Shown: positions 27,861 to 37,122 of the stretch, one piece after another
Numbering within the stretch: position 1 is the stretch's first letter
How the letters are laid out: each line of letters opens with the position of its first letter
Source: a virus
IMG/VR virus record: IMGVR_UViG_3300006654_000661
Location: 1 to 64,000 of that record
Reading direction: 5' to 3' (one strand)
DNA: 64,000 nt
The notes under the pieces: generated by a model
The model's input: the letters and a program-made list of their open reading frames with translations, nothing else
Database searches by the model: none
Told to the model about the DNA's origin: nothing
Program-made: the position numbers and the translations under genes

Positions 27861-28511
27861 TTACATTCGCTCTTCAGGGTTCGCCGCTTTATCTACGCCC
27901 GATTTGTTACCTAGCGTTCGCTCAAACTTGTTGTAGTGCGATTCGGCACGTTGCGCGTTAGAGGCGTAATCAGCGTCTTTCGAGTAGGCCGCATAAAGCA
28001 TGTACTCTTTAATAGCGTTAAAATAGCTATCATCGATACTGATTGTGGTGGTGTCGTTTTCAAAATCCGTTACTTCTGCGGCTTCCGGTGCTACTGAATA
28101 GATAACTTGAATACTTACTGCCACTGAAGGCTGCGGATAAATGTAAACGGTTTTAGGGTCGCGCTCGTCAAATACCCAGTTAGTAACGCGGCTACCTATT
28201 GAGTTATGCCAGTTAGGTATTTGATCGTCCAATGTGGTGCGACTGGTTTTACGAATGGGGCTACCTGACGCCACATCGTAAACAATATCCATCCAGCGTA
28301 GACCATCATCAGGAAGAGTTTGCTTGCTTTTACCTGCTTCGGTGATGAAGTCTTCATTTTTGGTGCTGGCATCAGGGCGAAGGTTTACTACTGCCATGAC
28401 AGCATTGTTATAACCATTCAATAATTCTTGGTCTGGCCATCGAGTGCCAGTGGTATCCACCAACGTAGCTCGAACTTGCGAGATTGCATCAATAACTTTG
28501 CGTGTTGACAT
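27861..28511 (-). CDS. Phage head-tail adaptor protein (DUF6682-like)
   Basis: 216 residues. Opens with a helical MSTRKVIDAISQVRATLVD and WPDQELLNGYNNAVMAVVNLRPDA, a layout I recognise from DUF6682-type phage adaptor proteins. The central part has the LPDDGLRWMDIVYDVASGSPI segment and a beta hairpin; the C-terminus is helical. Such proteins join the portal ring to the tail. It lies between the head gene block and the tubular protein gene. Confidence 0.7.
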   Translation of the reverse strand: MSTRKVIDAISQVRATLVDTTGTRWPDQELLNGYNNAVMAVVNLRPDASTKNEDFITEAGKSKQTLPDDGLRWMDIVYDVASGSPIRKTSRTTLDDQIPNWHNSIGSRVTNWVFDERDPKTVYIYPQPSVAVSIQVIYSVAPEAAEVTDFENDTTTISIDDSYFNAIKEYMLYAAYSKDADYASNAQRAESHYNKFERTLGNKSGVDKAANPEERM

Positions 28512-28526
28512 TAGTAAACCTCGTTC

Positions 28527-28895
28527 TTACTCGTTAGTAGCGCTAGTGGTTTTAGCCGCTGGCTTAGCTGTGGTTTTCGCTGCAGGCTCGGCCGCTGCTT
28601 TTTCCATTGCTTCTACTTTCGCTTTTAACTCGGCATTTTCTTTGGCAAGTTCTTCGTTCTTTTCAGTGGCGGTGGAGCTTGCAGAGCCAGAGCCTTTGGC
28701 TTCTTTTGCAATAGCGGCATCGTATTGCTTTTTAGTGATTTCAATCATCCCGAACTTTCCTTTTCGGAATTGCTTAACGATGGCAGGCGTAGCAACAAAA
28801 ACGCGGCCAGACTTCGCTTTTACATAATCAGGCGTAGCGTTGTTTTCATCTTGAATATCAACCGCACCGGGTGAGATAGGTTTTACTTGTGACAT
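28527..28895 (-). CDS. Small head-region protein with Ala/Lys-rich coiled-coil tail
   Basis: 122 residues from the ATG at 28893-28895, preceded by AAGGAA at good spacing; the longer open frame lacks such a site. The first 60 residues look like a small folded domain (VKAKSGRVFVATPAIVKQFRKG). From about residue 75 on it is a Glu/Ala/Lys coiled coil ending in Ala/Thr/Lys repeats. Immediately downstream of the capsid gene beyond a terminator; head decoration or completion is possible. Confidence 0.55.
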   Translation of the reverse strand: MSQVKPISPGAVDIQDENNATPDYVKAKSGRVFVATPAIVKQFRKGKFGMIEITKKQYDAAIAKEAKGSGSASSTATEKNEELAKENAELKAKVEAMEKAAAEPAAKTTAKPAAKTTSATNE

Positions 28896-28911
28896 TTCTA
28901 ATTCCTTAAAC

Positions 28912-28937
28912 AAAAAAGCCCCCAATTAAGGGGGGCT
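28912..28937 (-). terminator. Intrinsic terminator after the capsid gene
   Basis: Minus strand: AGCCCCC, a short AT loop and GGGGGCT followed by TTTTT. It lies between the capsid gene and the downstream head protein gene and would partly uncouple high-level capsid transcription from the tail genes. Confidence 0.85.
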
Positions 28938-28954
28938 GAATTAACGAGGTGGGA

Positions 28955-29887
28955 TTAACCTAGACGCATTACGCTGTGACCAAGTTGCTCAGGAAGCAAC
29001 ACATCAAAGCCGTACACAAACAATGAACGCACTAAATCACCGAAGTCATTCGGGTTTTTAAGGGTTTCCATTTCTGTGATTTGCGCAGCGAATGAAAGGG
29101 CCGACTTGTGACCAAACAGAACGTCATACGCACCATTCGTTACACGAATATTACGTGAAGAGTAGATATGTAAGCGGTCAATCATGCCGATTTTGCCAGA
29201 GCGAAGCGTAGAGTTACCGTCACCGGTTAAGCTCGCGTCTTTCAATTCTGATGTTTTGATACGTGCGCACATTGAAGGCGGTAGAGCCACGTAACGATCT
29301 TCATCAGGCGTATCAGTTTCATCAAGACACACACCAAAACGCTCAACCAATACATCGATGATGTTTGATTTTGTTACATCAAGGGGTGCGGCTGCTGTAC
29401 CCAAGTCAATAGAGCCAGTGTCTTTACCTGCTGCTGCACCGGCGTTTACCGCGCCTGCACCTGCGTAGATAGAGCCAAGGATATTGGCATCAACACGGCG
29501 TTTCATCTTCATGCCACCGTCTTGCGTGAAAGTATCCATCAGATTAATGTCTGATTGGTATTCATCAACGCTGTTTACTTTGAACGCGAAGTAGTGGCCT
29601 TGGTCGATAGCTAACGACACTGGCGCACTTTCTGGCTGTTCGTAGTTCAGGTTTTGGCCTTTCTCGTAGTCACTGATAGTAATATCAGGAACCGTGCGGA
29701 TATTAACCTTGTCACCCACTGACTTAATCTCACCTTCGTAGTCAGTATTAGCGATTTCCATGTAAATACAGTTCTCGTAATACTTCGTAAGAAGTTTCTT
29801 AGACCAAATTTCAGGGATGAAACCTGAATTGTTGTTTGCACCAGTATTTGAATAGTTAACACTACCGGAAGCGACTGGATAACCCAT
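28955..29887 (-). CDS. Major capsid protein
   Basis: 310 residues. It follows a scaffold-like gene and precedes a terminator, the usual place. The sequence FIPEIWSKKLLTKYYENCIYMEIANTD with VGDKVNIRTVP, then MKMKRRVDANILGSIYAGAGA and a C-terminal SLFVYGFDVLLPEQLG, matches the pattern of HK97-fold coat proteins with an N-arm, E-loop and spine helix. No signal of protease maturation was seen. Its start has an AGGAG-like ribosome binding site. Confidence 0.85.
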   Translation of the reverse strand: MGYPVASGSVNYSNTGANNNSGFIPEIWSKKLLTKYYENCIYMEIANTDYEGEIKSVGDKVNIRTVPDITISDYEKGQNLNYEQPESAPVSLAIDQGHYFAFKVNSVDEYQSDINLMDTFTQDGGMKMKRRVDANILGSIYAGAGAVNAGAAAGKDTGSIDLGTAAAPLDVTKSNIIDVLVERFGVCLDETDTPDEDRYVALPPSMCARIKTSELKDASLTGDGNSTLRSGKIGMIDRLHIYSSRNIRVTNGAYDVLFGHKSALSFAAQITEMETLKNPNDFGDLVRSLFVYGFDVLLPEQLGHSVMRLG

Positions 29888-29917
29888 TTTTATTACTCCT
29901 AAATTGCCTGCTGCGGC

Positions 29918-30895
29918 TTAGTCAATTACATTGCCTGCAGCGTGTGCGGCGAAAAGTTTTCGCTCCCACTCTTTAAACTCGCCTTCGGTTAGCTTGCCTT
30001 TGTTGTAGTCATCGTAAAGACGGTTAATTTGCTCTTTCGTCCACACGTTATCGTCACCCATGGCATCACCAGGGGCGCGACTTGATACATCAACTTGACT
30101 TGCTAGAGGGTTGTTTGAAAAGTTGGAACGCTCTTGTGCTTTGAAGGCTTTGAAAAAGAATGCGGTACGATTAATATCGCCGCGACTAAACGCGCCATTC
30201 ATCAACGTGTTTCGTTCCTCGCCACTTGCTTCATCAATACCTTTTAGCCATTCGTGAAACATCGGGTCGGTGTTAACTTGCTCGAAATCAATGTTGCTCT
30301 TACTCAGTTCGGCATTTAATTCACGCATGCGCATATTGCCTGCGGTTTCATTAGTGGCCTGTTCTGTTTGTGTAAGCTTTGATTGGAGTGAGTTGACCAG
30401 ATTCGATAAACGCTGTATCTCGGCAGAGGTGCCCGAATTACCAGCGCTGGCTTGTTCTGCTACTGCGCGTGCGAAATCTTCGCCGTACTCGTCAACCAAG
30501 GTTTTATTTAGCTTTACTTCGCTGCTAGGTTTGGCGCTCGACTGTTGCTGTTGCTCTAATTGTTGCTTCAGTTGAGTGTTTTCAGTCTCTAAAGACTGTA
30601 AGCGGTGTTGTAAGCTAGGGTCTTGGCTGCGCTGTTGAGCTTCACGTAAATCATCGTTTAGCTTTTTAGTATCAGCGTTGTACTTGCCTTGCAGTACGCG
30701 GTATTTATGTTCCCACGTTTGTTCAGAGTCCGATTGCGGCGGCTGCGGCGGCTGCTGTTCGGGTGTTCTGTTCTCTTGTGGTTGCTGTGGCTCGTCAGTG
30801 TTCCCAGTTTCGGGAGTTGACGCTTTTTGTTGCTGTTGACGAATTAACTCGTTTGCTTCTTCATCTGCATTTTGCAGTGCCTGGGGTAAAGCCAT
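29918..30895 (-). CDS. Scaffolding protein
   Basis: 325 residues from the ATG at 30893-30895, chosen because GAGGATAAG lies just upstream; the longer frame has no such site. Nearly all Gln/Glu/Asn/Pro-rich and predicted coiled coil (QSLETENTQLKQQLEQQQQ), ending in a compact charged helix-turn-helix (YDDYNKGKLTEGEFKEWERKL), which is the usual coat-binding end of scaffolds. It lies immediately before the capsid gene, as in P22-like and epsilon15-like phages. Confidence 0.8.
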   Translation of the reverse strand: MALPQALQNADEEANELIRQQQQKASTPETGNTDEPQQPQENRTPEQQPPQPPQSDSEQTWEHKYRVLQGKYNADTKKLNDDLREAQQRSQDPSLQHRLQSLETENTQLKQQLEQQQQSSAKPSSEVKLNKTLVDEYGEDFARAVAEQASAGNSGTSAEIQRLSNLVNSLQSKLTQTEQATNETAGNMRMRELNAELSKSNIDFEQVNTDPMFHEWLKGIDEASGEERNTLMNGAFSRGDINRTAFFFKAFKAQERSNFSNNPLASQVDVSSRAPGDAMGDDNVWTKEQINRLYDDYNKGKLTEGEFKEWERKLFAAHAAGNVID

Positions 30896-30969
30896 TTGTC
30901 TTATCCTCGGTGAGTCAGTATTCGGGAGCCCGAAGGTATTCCCACTGGTGTTCACTTTTGTTTAGATAT

Positions 30970-30995
30970 AAAAAAAGGCCGCTATTAAGCGACCT
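30970..30995 (-). terminator. Intrinsic terminator before the scaffold gene
   Basis: Minus strand: AGGTCGC, loop TTAATA, GCGGCCT then a T-run of at least six. It lies between the 79-residue gene and the scaffold gene. The roughly 100 bp after it contain a short inverted repeat (TCGGGAGCCCGA, about 30931-30942) and could house a promoter for the capsid genes. Confidence 0.8.
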
Positions 30996-31027
30996 TTGTT
31001 GTTTCCCTTTCGGGAGTAAAGAAACTG

Positions 31028-31267
31028 CTATTCGAACTGAGCCAACGTGGTATTCGGATCGTGTAGCAATTCCAATAATTCTTCGAGCGTGTTTATAGCG
31101 CCTTGGCTTTTAAACATTTGCTGCGTATCTACTGCGGTTTTTAACGCCTCAACATTCTGAGAAACCAACATTTCAGCAATGCTTACTATGTGGTCGTATT
31201 GGTCAGGCTTGGTATTTTTTAGAAATACCAGTGACTTTAGTTGTTGAACCGTCAATCCCGTTATCAT
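31028..31267 (-). CDS. Small helical phage protein after the portal gene
   Basis: 79 residues, predicted all-helical (LTVQQLKSLVFLKNTKPDQYDHIVS). Its start overlaps the portal stop (ATGA), so translation is coupled. No motif recognised; possibly a portal or head-completion accessory. Confidence 0.55.
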   Translation of the reverse strand: MITGLTVQQLKSLVFLKNTKPDQYDHIVSIAEMLVSQNVEALKTAVDTQQMFKSQGAINTLEELLELLHDPNTTLAQFE

Positions 31268-33240
31268 TGTGGCGGCTGGCCTTGTGCGGCTTGCTGCTGT
31301 GCGGCTGCCACTTCATTCATTAGCTTTTGGCGCAATTCATCTTCGGTAGGCACAAAACGATTAGCCGGTAAATCTGCGGCTTTCGCTGCGCTTTCTAGCA
31401 ATACTCTTCGACCTTCTTGACCAATGATTTGCATATCTACTGGATTGTTAGTGGTGGCTAGGAACTCAGCTTGACGCATTGCCGTGGCTTCTTTGTGCAT
31501 TAGCGCATCAGAGCCACGCGCTTTCACTTGCGCATCACCTTTGATTTCTTCAGGCACATCGGGATCAATCATGGCGCTGGTGTAAAGATTAGAAACAAGG
31601 GGCTCAATAACGTGAATATCTACGCCTCGTACCACTTCTTTCATGGACTTGCTGGCCGCATTCATCAGCATAGATAAACCGGATGCGGTTTTACCTGCGC
31701 CTGCTGCTTGGTCTGAACCATACGCATAAGCAGGAATACCGCTCTTATCATCGGCGTAACGCTCAAAGCGCTCATACACACTAAGCAACTCATTAGCTTT
31801 AATGTCAGGACTAAAGAAGTTGATACCGGGCTTACTTTGCCCTGCACCGTTTACGCCTTTGCTACTGAATTGCCATATCTTGCCTGGGTAAATGCTAGTA
31901 ATGTTTGCGCCCTGTGGTATCTGTGCCAAATCGATAGCCACTTGAGGTTGCGCACCAATGGCCATGTTATTAATCAGGGCTCGCATTGTGGCGTTAGCTG
32001 AATCCTGAATGTCAGCAATAATCTCGGCTAGTGCTTCACCGCAAAATGAATTAGGCAAACTTCTGAATGTTGACTTGTAATAGCCAGGCTTGCCGTTAGG
32101 GTCAGGGTTGACCGTAGCTTTAATGGTGTAGTTACCCACGACAACAACGGTGACAGGGTACTCGGTGTAAGGATCATCTATTTGATGTTCGATACCCCAG
32201 TCTATTAACTGCTTGCCCTGCATCCATCCGGTGAACTCTAAACCGTCTATGTTTTCATAGTTTGAATGCGTAAAGCTTCGCTTGCCTTCTAATCGTTCGC
32301 GCTCTGAATCATTAAACACCCACTGGCGTAGGCCATGGCGATAATCATTCAATGCCATCATGATATTTCTACCGTTATAGCCTTTAGAGCCTCGCATCGA
32401 TGTCAGCGTTGAAGGTGTAAACCTCACATGCTCAATGTGCCAGTGATCACCGATATTAGTAGTTGACGGTGAAGGGTAGAAATCAAACGGGCTCACGCGT
32501 CTAAATTGACGGACCAACTTATCTTCAATCTTTGGTGCATGTTTACCGGTGCGATTATCCTTAGCCCACTTAACACGCTTTTGTACGCGATAGATTGGGC
32601 CTTTAAGAATGGCGAATGGATAAGTCACCAAATCATCTAAGAACGCATCAAACTCGTCACGGAAACCGCCTTCAACCATCATATCTTCAATGTGGTCGGC
32701 CATTTTTTCCATGCGTGCCGCGGCTTCTTCGTTAATTTCTGACTTAATGCGCTCTCCGTGCTGTTGTAGCACCTGTTCAGACATTGCCATGACTTCACGC
32801 GGGTCGCCTGCCGTTTGCATTGCGTTTTGAATAGCGATGGCAATCATGCTTTGTGCAATTTCTGGCGGCAATTCAGGAACCGGTGTGGCTTCAATGTGAA
32901 AGGGGCGGTCATTACTGGACGCAAACAAGTCACTGAGCCAAGCTTTTGCGGCATGTATCTTGGTGCCGGTCAGGTTCATATAAATTGAACTGCCACCTTG
33001 GGCTTTTATTTCTGATAGCTTGCGAGCGGAATACTCGCCCTTACGTCTGCGTAGGCATTCCGTTAGCCGGTCTGAAATATCCATTTTGTGGTTTTTGGCC
33101 GTAGCCCAACATTTAAGAACATGCTGCGCCAAGTTGTCAGTAATGCGGGAGCTTTGCACCTCGCGATCAGCTTTAATCTTTTCTTCTTTGGCTTCTGTCT
33201 GTTCTCTTTGTAGCTGATCAGCGCCTTTAACTTCCAACAT
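31264..33240 (-). CDS. Portal protein
   Basis: 658 residues from the ATG at 33238-33240 (MLEVKGADQLQ), which overlaps the terminase stop by one base. It follows the terminase and precedes the scaffold. It has the helical wing and stem features of podovirus portals of about this size, with conserved patches such as VSPFDFYPSPSTTNIGDHWHIEHV and YAYGSDQAAGAGKTASGLS, and a Gln/Ala-rich C-terminal barrel-like tail. It forms the dodecameric DNA channel. Confidence 0.85.
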   Translation of the reverse strand: MLEVKGADQLQREQTEAKEEKIKADREVQSSRITDNLAQHVLKCWATAKNHKMDISDRLTECLRRRKGEYSARKLSEIKAQGGSSIYMNLTGTKIHAAKAWLSDLFASSNDRPFHIEATPVPELPPEIAQSMIAIAIQNAMQTAGDPREVMAMSEQVLQQHGERIKSEINEEAAARMEKMADHIEDMMVEGGFRDEFDAFLDDLVTYPFAILKGPIYRVQKRVKWAKDNRTGKHAPKIEDKLVRQFRRVSPFDFYPSPSTTNIGDHWHIEHVRFTPSTLTSMRGSKGYNGRNIMMALNDYRHGLRQWVFNDSERERLEGKRSFTHSNYENIDGLEFTGWMQGKQLIDWGIEHQIDDPYTEYPVTVVVVGNYTIKATVNPDPNGKPGYYKSTFRSLPNSFCGEALAEIIADIQDSANATMRALINNMAIGAQPQVAIDLAQIPQGANITSIYPGKIWQFSSKGVNGAGQSKPGINFFSPDIKANELLSVYERFERYADDKSGIPAYAYGSDQAAGAGKTASGLSMLMNAASKSMKEVVRGVDIHVIEPLVSNLYTSAMIDPDVPEEIKGDAQVKARGSDALMHKEATAMRQAEFLATTNNPVDMQIIGQEGRRVLLESAAKAADLPANRFVPTEDELRQKLMNEVAAAQQQAAQGQPPQ

Positions 33241-34754
33241 TATGCCCAACCTCCTGAACTCTGTACTTGGACTTCTGCAAAGCCAGTGTGAAATGATTCG
33301 TTCATGCGTTCTCTTATTTCGTTTAGCGCTACGGCAAATGTTCTAAATGCGTCTGACGAGTGACTTGCTTCATCGTGTACCGGTTGTGACTTCCATACGC
33401 CGTGCTTATCATCCCAATCTTTTCGGTAAGCAGATAAACCAGAGAAACCTTTTTCTGTCTTAACTTCATCAAACCAACACAAGGGAAGCACTGTTCTCAC
33501 CGCTTCAATGCCATCGGCAATGGATAATTTAGGCGCAGTAATAAAGTCGATACCTAATGATTGAGCCGTTTCTAGTCGAGATTTACCCGTACCTAGCTCT
33601 CTAACAGCAATATCATGCGGCGCTACGTGAAATCCGTAGTTGTATCGAAGCTTCTCCCTCAGTTCATCAAGCACAGACTTGTAGAATGCGAGCCCTTCAC
33701 CGGAGTTTTGATAGTAATTGATGACGCGATACTCACGCCCGACCTGCTGGATAAACCAAATACACATCGTATCCGACATACCCAAATCCCAAAACGTGTG
33801 AACTAAAGCGCTTGGCTCTAGTGGTACGCTGGTTAGTCGGCCATCAGAATAAATGTCATTAATCTGGCGATGGTAGTAAGCGCCTTCAATGGACTGTTCG
33901 AAAGCCTCTTCCGGTGTAGCAGGATATTCACGGCGAATATCTGCACCAAGCGACTTCTCTTTTGAGGTGTACCAAGCCAACTGGCCATTGGTTAAGCGTA
34001 TTGCGTATTTCTGCTCAAGCTGCTCTTTGTACTCAAGCAACCTATCAGGAACAATAACGCTTTCACCTTCGAGCGTGTAATCAGGGTTTTCATGCCAGGG
34101 GAAGAAAAACAATTCCCACTCCATTTGCCCAGGCTCCATACCTTTACGCTGCCGGTTCAATGCTTCTTGGCAATAATCGTAGAAGTAACCCACTTTCCCT
34201 TCGGCGGTAGATTCGATAGTGATAACACAATCTTTTGAAACCGCTTCAAACGCACCGGTAACAATCTCTTTTGCTTTATGTGGGTACTTGGCGCAGATTT
34301 TACCGAACTCACTGATATGCAAATACGTGAGCGTTCCACCACGAAACGAGGTGCCTACTGCAATAGAAGAGCCGTTAACGAAAACTAATTCACCGGCCCT
34401 TGCTATTTCCGCTGGCATCATCCCTCGAATGGTTGGCGGTAATGCGTTATACGCAAACTCTATCTTTTCACGGAAGAGTCTTATCGAATCGTCACGGCTA
34501 TGCGTGATAACGGCGCACTTTGTATTGTTGTTAAACAAGCACGCGTCTAACATAAATATCATTGTGAAAGTCGTGAAGCCAAGCTGCCTGGCTTTCAGAA
34601 TAATATTTCGGTAGTGCATCCCTTCGAAGAACACCATTTGCGCTTCGTTGAGCTTAAACTTTATCTTCTTACCGTTTTTATCAGTAATGAAGTACAGGTT
34701 ATTGATGCGCCAACGCCAATTACTGAGGTTAGCTTTTAGTTCTTCCTCAGTCAT
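33240..34754 (-). CDS. Terminase large subunit
   Basis: 504 residues. The N-terminal ATPase shows an adenine-binding region (MHYRNIILKARQLGFTTFTM, with the RQLGFTT Walker A variant), and CVITIESTAEG has the Walker B/catalytic Glu. The C-terminal RNase H-like nuclease begins at HTFWDLGMSDTMCIW, with the acidic WDLG start. It works with the small subunit to package DNA from concatemers. Lies directly upstream of the portal, sharing a stop/start overlap. Confidence 0.9.
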   Translation of the reverse strand: MTEEELKANLSNWRWRINNLYFITDKNGKKIKFKLNEAQMVFFEGMHYRNIILKARQLGFTTFTMIFMLDACLFNNNTKCAVITHSRDDSIRLFREKIEFAYNALPPTIRGMMPAEIARAGELVFVNGSSIAVGTSFRGGTLTYLHISEFGKICAKYPHKAKEIVTGAFEAVSKDCVITIESTAEGKVGYFYDYCQEALNRQRKGMEPGQMEWELFFFPWHENPDYTLEGESVIVPDRLLEYKEQLEQKYAIRLTNGQLAWYTSKEKSLGADIRREYPATPEEAFEQSIEGAYYHRQINDIYSDGRLTSVPLEPSALVHTFWDLGMSDTMCIWFIQQVGREYRVINYYQNSGEGLAFYKSVLDELREKLRYNYGFHVAPHDIAVRELGTGKSRLETAQSLGIDFITAPKLSIADGIEAVRTVLPLCWFDEVKTEKGFSGLSAYRKDWDDKHGVWKSQPVHDEASHSSDAFRTFAVALNEIRERMNESFHTGFAEVQVQSSGGWA

Positions 34755-34823
34755 TTTGAATCAATATCCACTTTTTGAGATAAAACCCCGTACATTTTCC
34801 AATGAAACGGAATAGTTATTTAA

Positions 34824-35378
34824 TTACTTTGCATGTTTAGGCAAAACTGAGCGCGTTTCGCCATTACTTTCTGATATTTCAGCAATGAGATTATTAACAG
34901 TTAACTCGCCTTCTATCTCACGTTTCTCTTTAAACGCTTGAACATCGATGTGCTTACCAAGTAACTCAAGGTTCTTTACTTTGTCTGGCCATTTGATTTT
35001 GCGAAGTACAGTTTTGACCTCGCCCATCATTAACTCTTGAATATCGAGGCCCGAAATTGTTCTACGCCACGTTTTAGGCCACTGCGTAATAGCCTTGATA
35101 TGACCGCTATCATCCAAAATATCAGCAACGTCCATTTCATCAATTTCAATAAGACGCTTAAGCACATAATCGGCATTGACTTCGTTCTTTTCGAGCCTTT
35201 TATTTTGCGCTTTTGATATGGCATCTTGAATATTAGGTTTTCTGAGGTTTTCGTTACCTGTCTCGCAAGCGGTCTTTTTACTGTAACCGGCGCGTATAGC
35301 TGCCTGTGTTGCGTTTAAATCGACAAGGTACTCACTGACAAACAATTCTTGTTTTTTTGTCAGCTTCTTAATAGTCAT
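34824..35378 (-). CDS. Terminase small subunit
   Basis: 184 residues from the ATG at 35376-35378 (MTIKKLTKKQELF); the frame extends upstream but that part overlaps another gene and looks random. The N-terminus carries the Terminase_2-type pattern: LTKKQELFVSEYLVDLNATQ, then AAIRAGYSKKTA, a helix-turn-helix for pac/cos recognition. The C-terminal half is a helical oligomerisation region. Immediately upstream of the large subunit. Confidence 0.85.
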   Translation of the reverse strand: MTIKKLTKKQELFVSEYLVDLNATQAAIRAGYSKKTACETGNENLRKPNIQDAISKAQNKRLEKNEVNADYVLKRLIEIDEMDVADILDDSGHIKAITQWPKTWRRTISGLDIQELMMGEVKTVLRKIKWPDKVKNLELLGKHIDVQAFKEKREIEGELTVNNLIAEISESNGETRSVLPKHAK

Positions 35379-35386
35379 TTGATTCT

Positions 35387-35674
35387 CTATGCCACGTTGC
35401 CGCTTAAAGCACGCTGCCCATCTTGGGGCGCTCCGCGCTCGAACGTATATGAAGTGAAGTTGTTTTGTTGTAGCCAAGCTTTGATTGCAACTCTCACTTT
35501 GAATGAGTAGTTACCATAAGCGTTAGTGAGTCTTGCTTTACCTTGGCCGTTGTGTGAAACGTTGACAGTAAAAAGGCGCTTTGCTCGTTGTGGGCTGTAT
35601 ACCCTGAGCGTAGCGCCTGTTAATTCGGATTCGACTTCTAGACCATCCGCAGTGATTACGGTGGTGAATGCCAC
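35387..35674 (-). CDS. Small phage protein between terminase and holin
   Basis: 95 residues, a beta-rich start (VITADGLEVESELTGATLRVYS) then a basic helical end. Two bases after it starts the holin-like gene. No motif identified. Confidence 0.45.
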   Translation of the reverse strand: MAFTTVITADGLEVESELTGATLRVYSPQRAKRLFTVNVSHNGQGKARLTNAYGNYSFKVRVAIKAWLQQNNFTSYTFERGAPQDGQRALSGNVA

Positions 35675-35676
35675 GT

Positions 35677-35949
35677 TTAGCCCTCTTTGCTCTCCGCCAT
35701 TGTGCGGATAGTGATTTCATGAAGCTCTTGTTTTCTTCGCTCGTCTGCCAGCTTATATCTATCGTCACGCTTCTTGAAGTAGTAGTTAAGACATAGGCCA
35801 GCAGCACCAATCAACATACCGAAAATTATGCCGAACTCTTGAGAGGCGAGAAATCCCCAAAATGCTGAGATACCGCCCCCAATGTAGGTCGTTATAGATG
35901 ATTTGTCGGCCATTTCTTGATTAAATTCGTGTTGGTAGTGAGTGTTCAT
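35677..35949 (-). CDS. Class II-type holin candidate
   Basis: 90 residues. Two hydrophobic helices (about 22-36 and 41-57: ISAFWGFLASQEFGIIFGML then IGAAGLCLNYYF) followed by a strongly charged C-terminus (KKRDDRYKLADERRKQELHE), the layout of class II holins. The ATG has AAGG upstream. It lies within the lysis cluster with a second membrane protein and an endolysin. Confidence 0.65.
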   Translation of the reverse strand: MNTHYQHEFNQEMADKSSITTYIGGGISAFWGFLASQEFGIIFGMLIGAAGLCLNYYFKKRDDRYKLADERRKQELHEITIRTMAESKEG

Positions 35950-36020
35950 GCTGTTGCCCTTTTTGTGGTTTCAACAACATGGTTATTCAAATATCGTTCC
36001 ATTGGGTATTAGACAAAAGT

Positions 36021-36536
36021 TTAACTTTTCTTATTGAATGCCAATAGATTGCGTTTACCTATCTCTCTCAACCCTGCGTAAGCGGTAGGTAGAGTAAGGA
36101 ACGCGCCCAATATTGTTAAGTCTGCTGACTCGGTAATAAATACGTAGACGATACCGGCGATTAGTGAAGCCGTTGCGTGAAGTGGACGAACATATTTCAC
36201 GGCACCTTCTGCATTATCGCCATTGCGTATGGTTTGCTGTGTCTCTGAATGGCTACGCTGTTTATCTTGAAGTTCTAGCGCCATCACAGATTCAAGGTGC
36301 CTGTTTACTTCCGCTTCGCGTGCTGCGGCTATTTCTTCTAGCCTTGCCATCGCTTCAGGGTCATTTTGCAGTGTCGCTAATGCTTTATCGGGGTTTGTCG
36401 TGCCAGTAGCTTGAGCAACCATTGAAGCGCCAGCGCTTACCGCACCAACCACGTTACCGGTTAGTAGTGAACCAACTAGACCGGCTACGCCTGTTTTGTT
36501 TTCGCTTAGGAACCCACCTACGTCTGACCAATTCAT
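36021..36536 (-). CDS. 3TM-type holin (GTA_holin_3TM-like)
   Basis: 171 residues from ATG 36534-36536, whose start overlaps the stop of the small gene upstream (TAATG). A hydrophobic Gly/Ala-rich N-terminal helix, a long charged helical middle, then two C-terminal hydrophobic helices with the YVRPLHATASLIAGIVYVF motif resemble holins of the GTA_holin_3TM family. Works with the endolysin downstream of the small gene. Both it and the preceding holin candidate may act as a holin/antiholin pair. Confidence 0.75.
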   Translation of the reverse strand: MNWSDVGGFLSENKTGVAGLVGSLLTGNVVGAVSAGASMVAQATGTTNPDKALATLQNDPEAMARLEEIAAAREAEVNRHLESVMALELQDKQRSHSETQQTIRNGDNAEGAVKYVRPLHATASLIAGIVYVFITESADLTILGAFLTLPTAYAGLREIGKRNLLAFNKKS

Positions 36537-36640
36537 TAATCCCATACTCCAACCGGCGAATCCCATAACTCATCACTGACCTTGATGAAATCATAACCTT
36601 CTTCGCTGCAAACCCTATCTGTCCAGCCATCAATTCTCAT
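36536..36640 (-). CDS. 34-residue acidic protein, coupled to the 3TM holin
   Basis: ATG at 36638-36640, GGTGAG upstream, stop TAA sharing two bases with the holin ATG. The short product (MRIDGWTDRVCSEEGYDFIK and a Trp-rich end) is acidic with no membrane segment. Translation coupling on both sides supports a real gene; it may tune holin expression. Confidence 0.6.
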   Translation of the reverse strand: MRIDGWTDRVCSEEGYDFIKVSDELWDSPVGVWD

Positions 36641-36649
36641 TTTCTCACC

Positions 36650-37078
36650 CTATGGCTTATACAATTCGAAGTGTGGCAAGTCGAGAAACCTTTCATCGCG
36701 GCTTCTACCGTCCATATCCCAATCACCACCCCACCGTAGTAAGTGGGTAATTTTCTTTTCAGCATAAAGCTGACGAGCAATACACATTACGTGACCAGCG
36801 AATACAGCAAATGCTAATTCGTCTTTCCAGTCTGTATTTGTTAGCTCAATGAAGTAAGGGCCGGCATCTATAGCAAGTGAGGGGGTTTTATTGTGTTTCG
36901 AATCAGGCCAGCGCAATTGGCTTAACTTATCGGCGTAGGCCTTGTTTTGTTCTTTCTCGCCGCGATGGCCGCAGAAGATAGACGCGTTAATAACCTTTTT
37001 TACTTCGTTGAATATAACCTGTATATCAACATGGCACGTATCAAGACGCGCTTGTGAAGTTTTGCCATAAGGAAACAT
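36650..37078 (-). CDS. Endolysin, M15 family L-alanyl-D-glutamate peptidase
   Basis: 142 residues, single domain without signal peptide, so released by the holin. Zinc motif SKHNKTPSLAID gives His62 and Asp71, and LPHFEL gives His136 with catalytic Glu138, matching the VanY/M15_4 group to which T5 endolysin belongs. It would cut the L-Ala to D-Glu bond of peptidoglycan peptides. No spanin genes were recognised next to it. Confidence 0.85.
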   Translation of the reverse strand: MFPYGKTSQARLDTCHVDIQVIFNEVKKVINASIFCGHRGEKEQNKAYADKLSQLRWPDSKHNKTPSLAIDAGPYFIELTNTDWKDELAFAVFAGHVMCIARQLYAEKKITHLLRWGGDWDMDGRSRDERFLDLPHFELYKP

Positions 37079-37091
37079 AAAATTCAGCCAT

Positions 37092-37122
37092 AAAAAAAGC
37101 CCCGACTGGTAAGGTCAGGGCT
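37092..37122 (-). terminator. Intrinsic terminator upstream of the endolysin
   Basis: Minus strand: AGCCCTGAC pairs with GTCGGGGCT (one G-T pair) and is followed by seven T residues. It stands at the boundary between early-middle genes and the lysis/structural genes, the place where an antiterminator would have to act. Confidence 0.85.

Noticed and set aside
22819-30000. Search for a diversity-generating retroelement, because the virion module recalls BPP-1
   Set aside because: No reverse transcriptase frame and no VR/TR repeat pair were found in this or any other part of the window.
30270-30575. 101-codon Cys/Ser/Leu-rich frame antisense to the scaffold gene
   Set aside because: It is the mirror of Gln/Glu-rich scaffold codons; similar shadows oppose most late genes.
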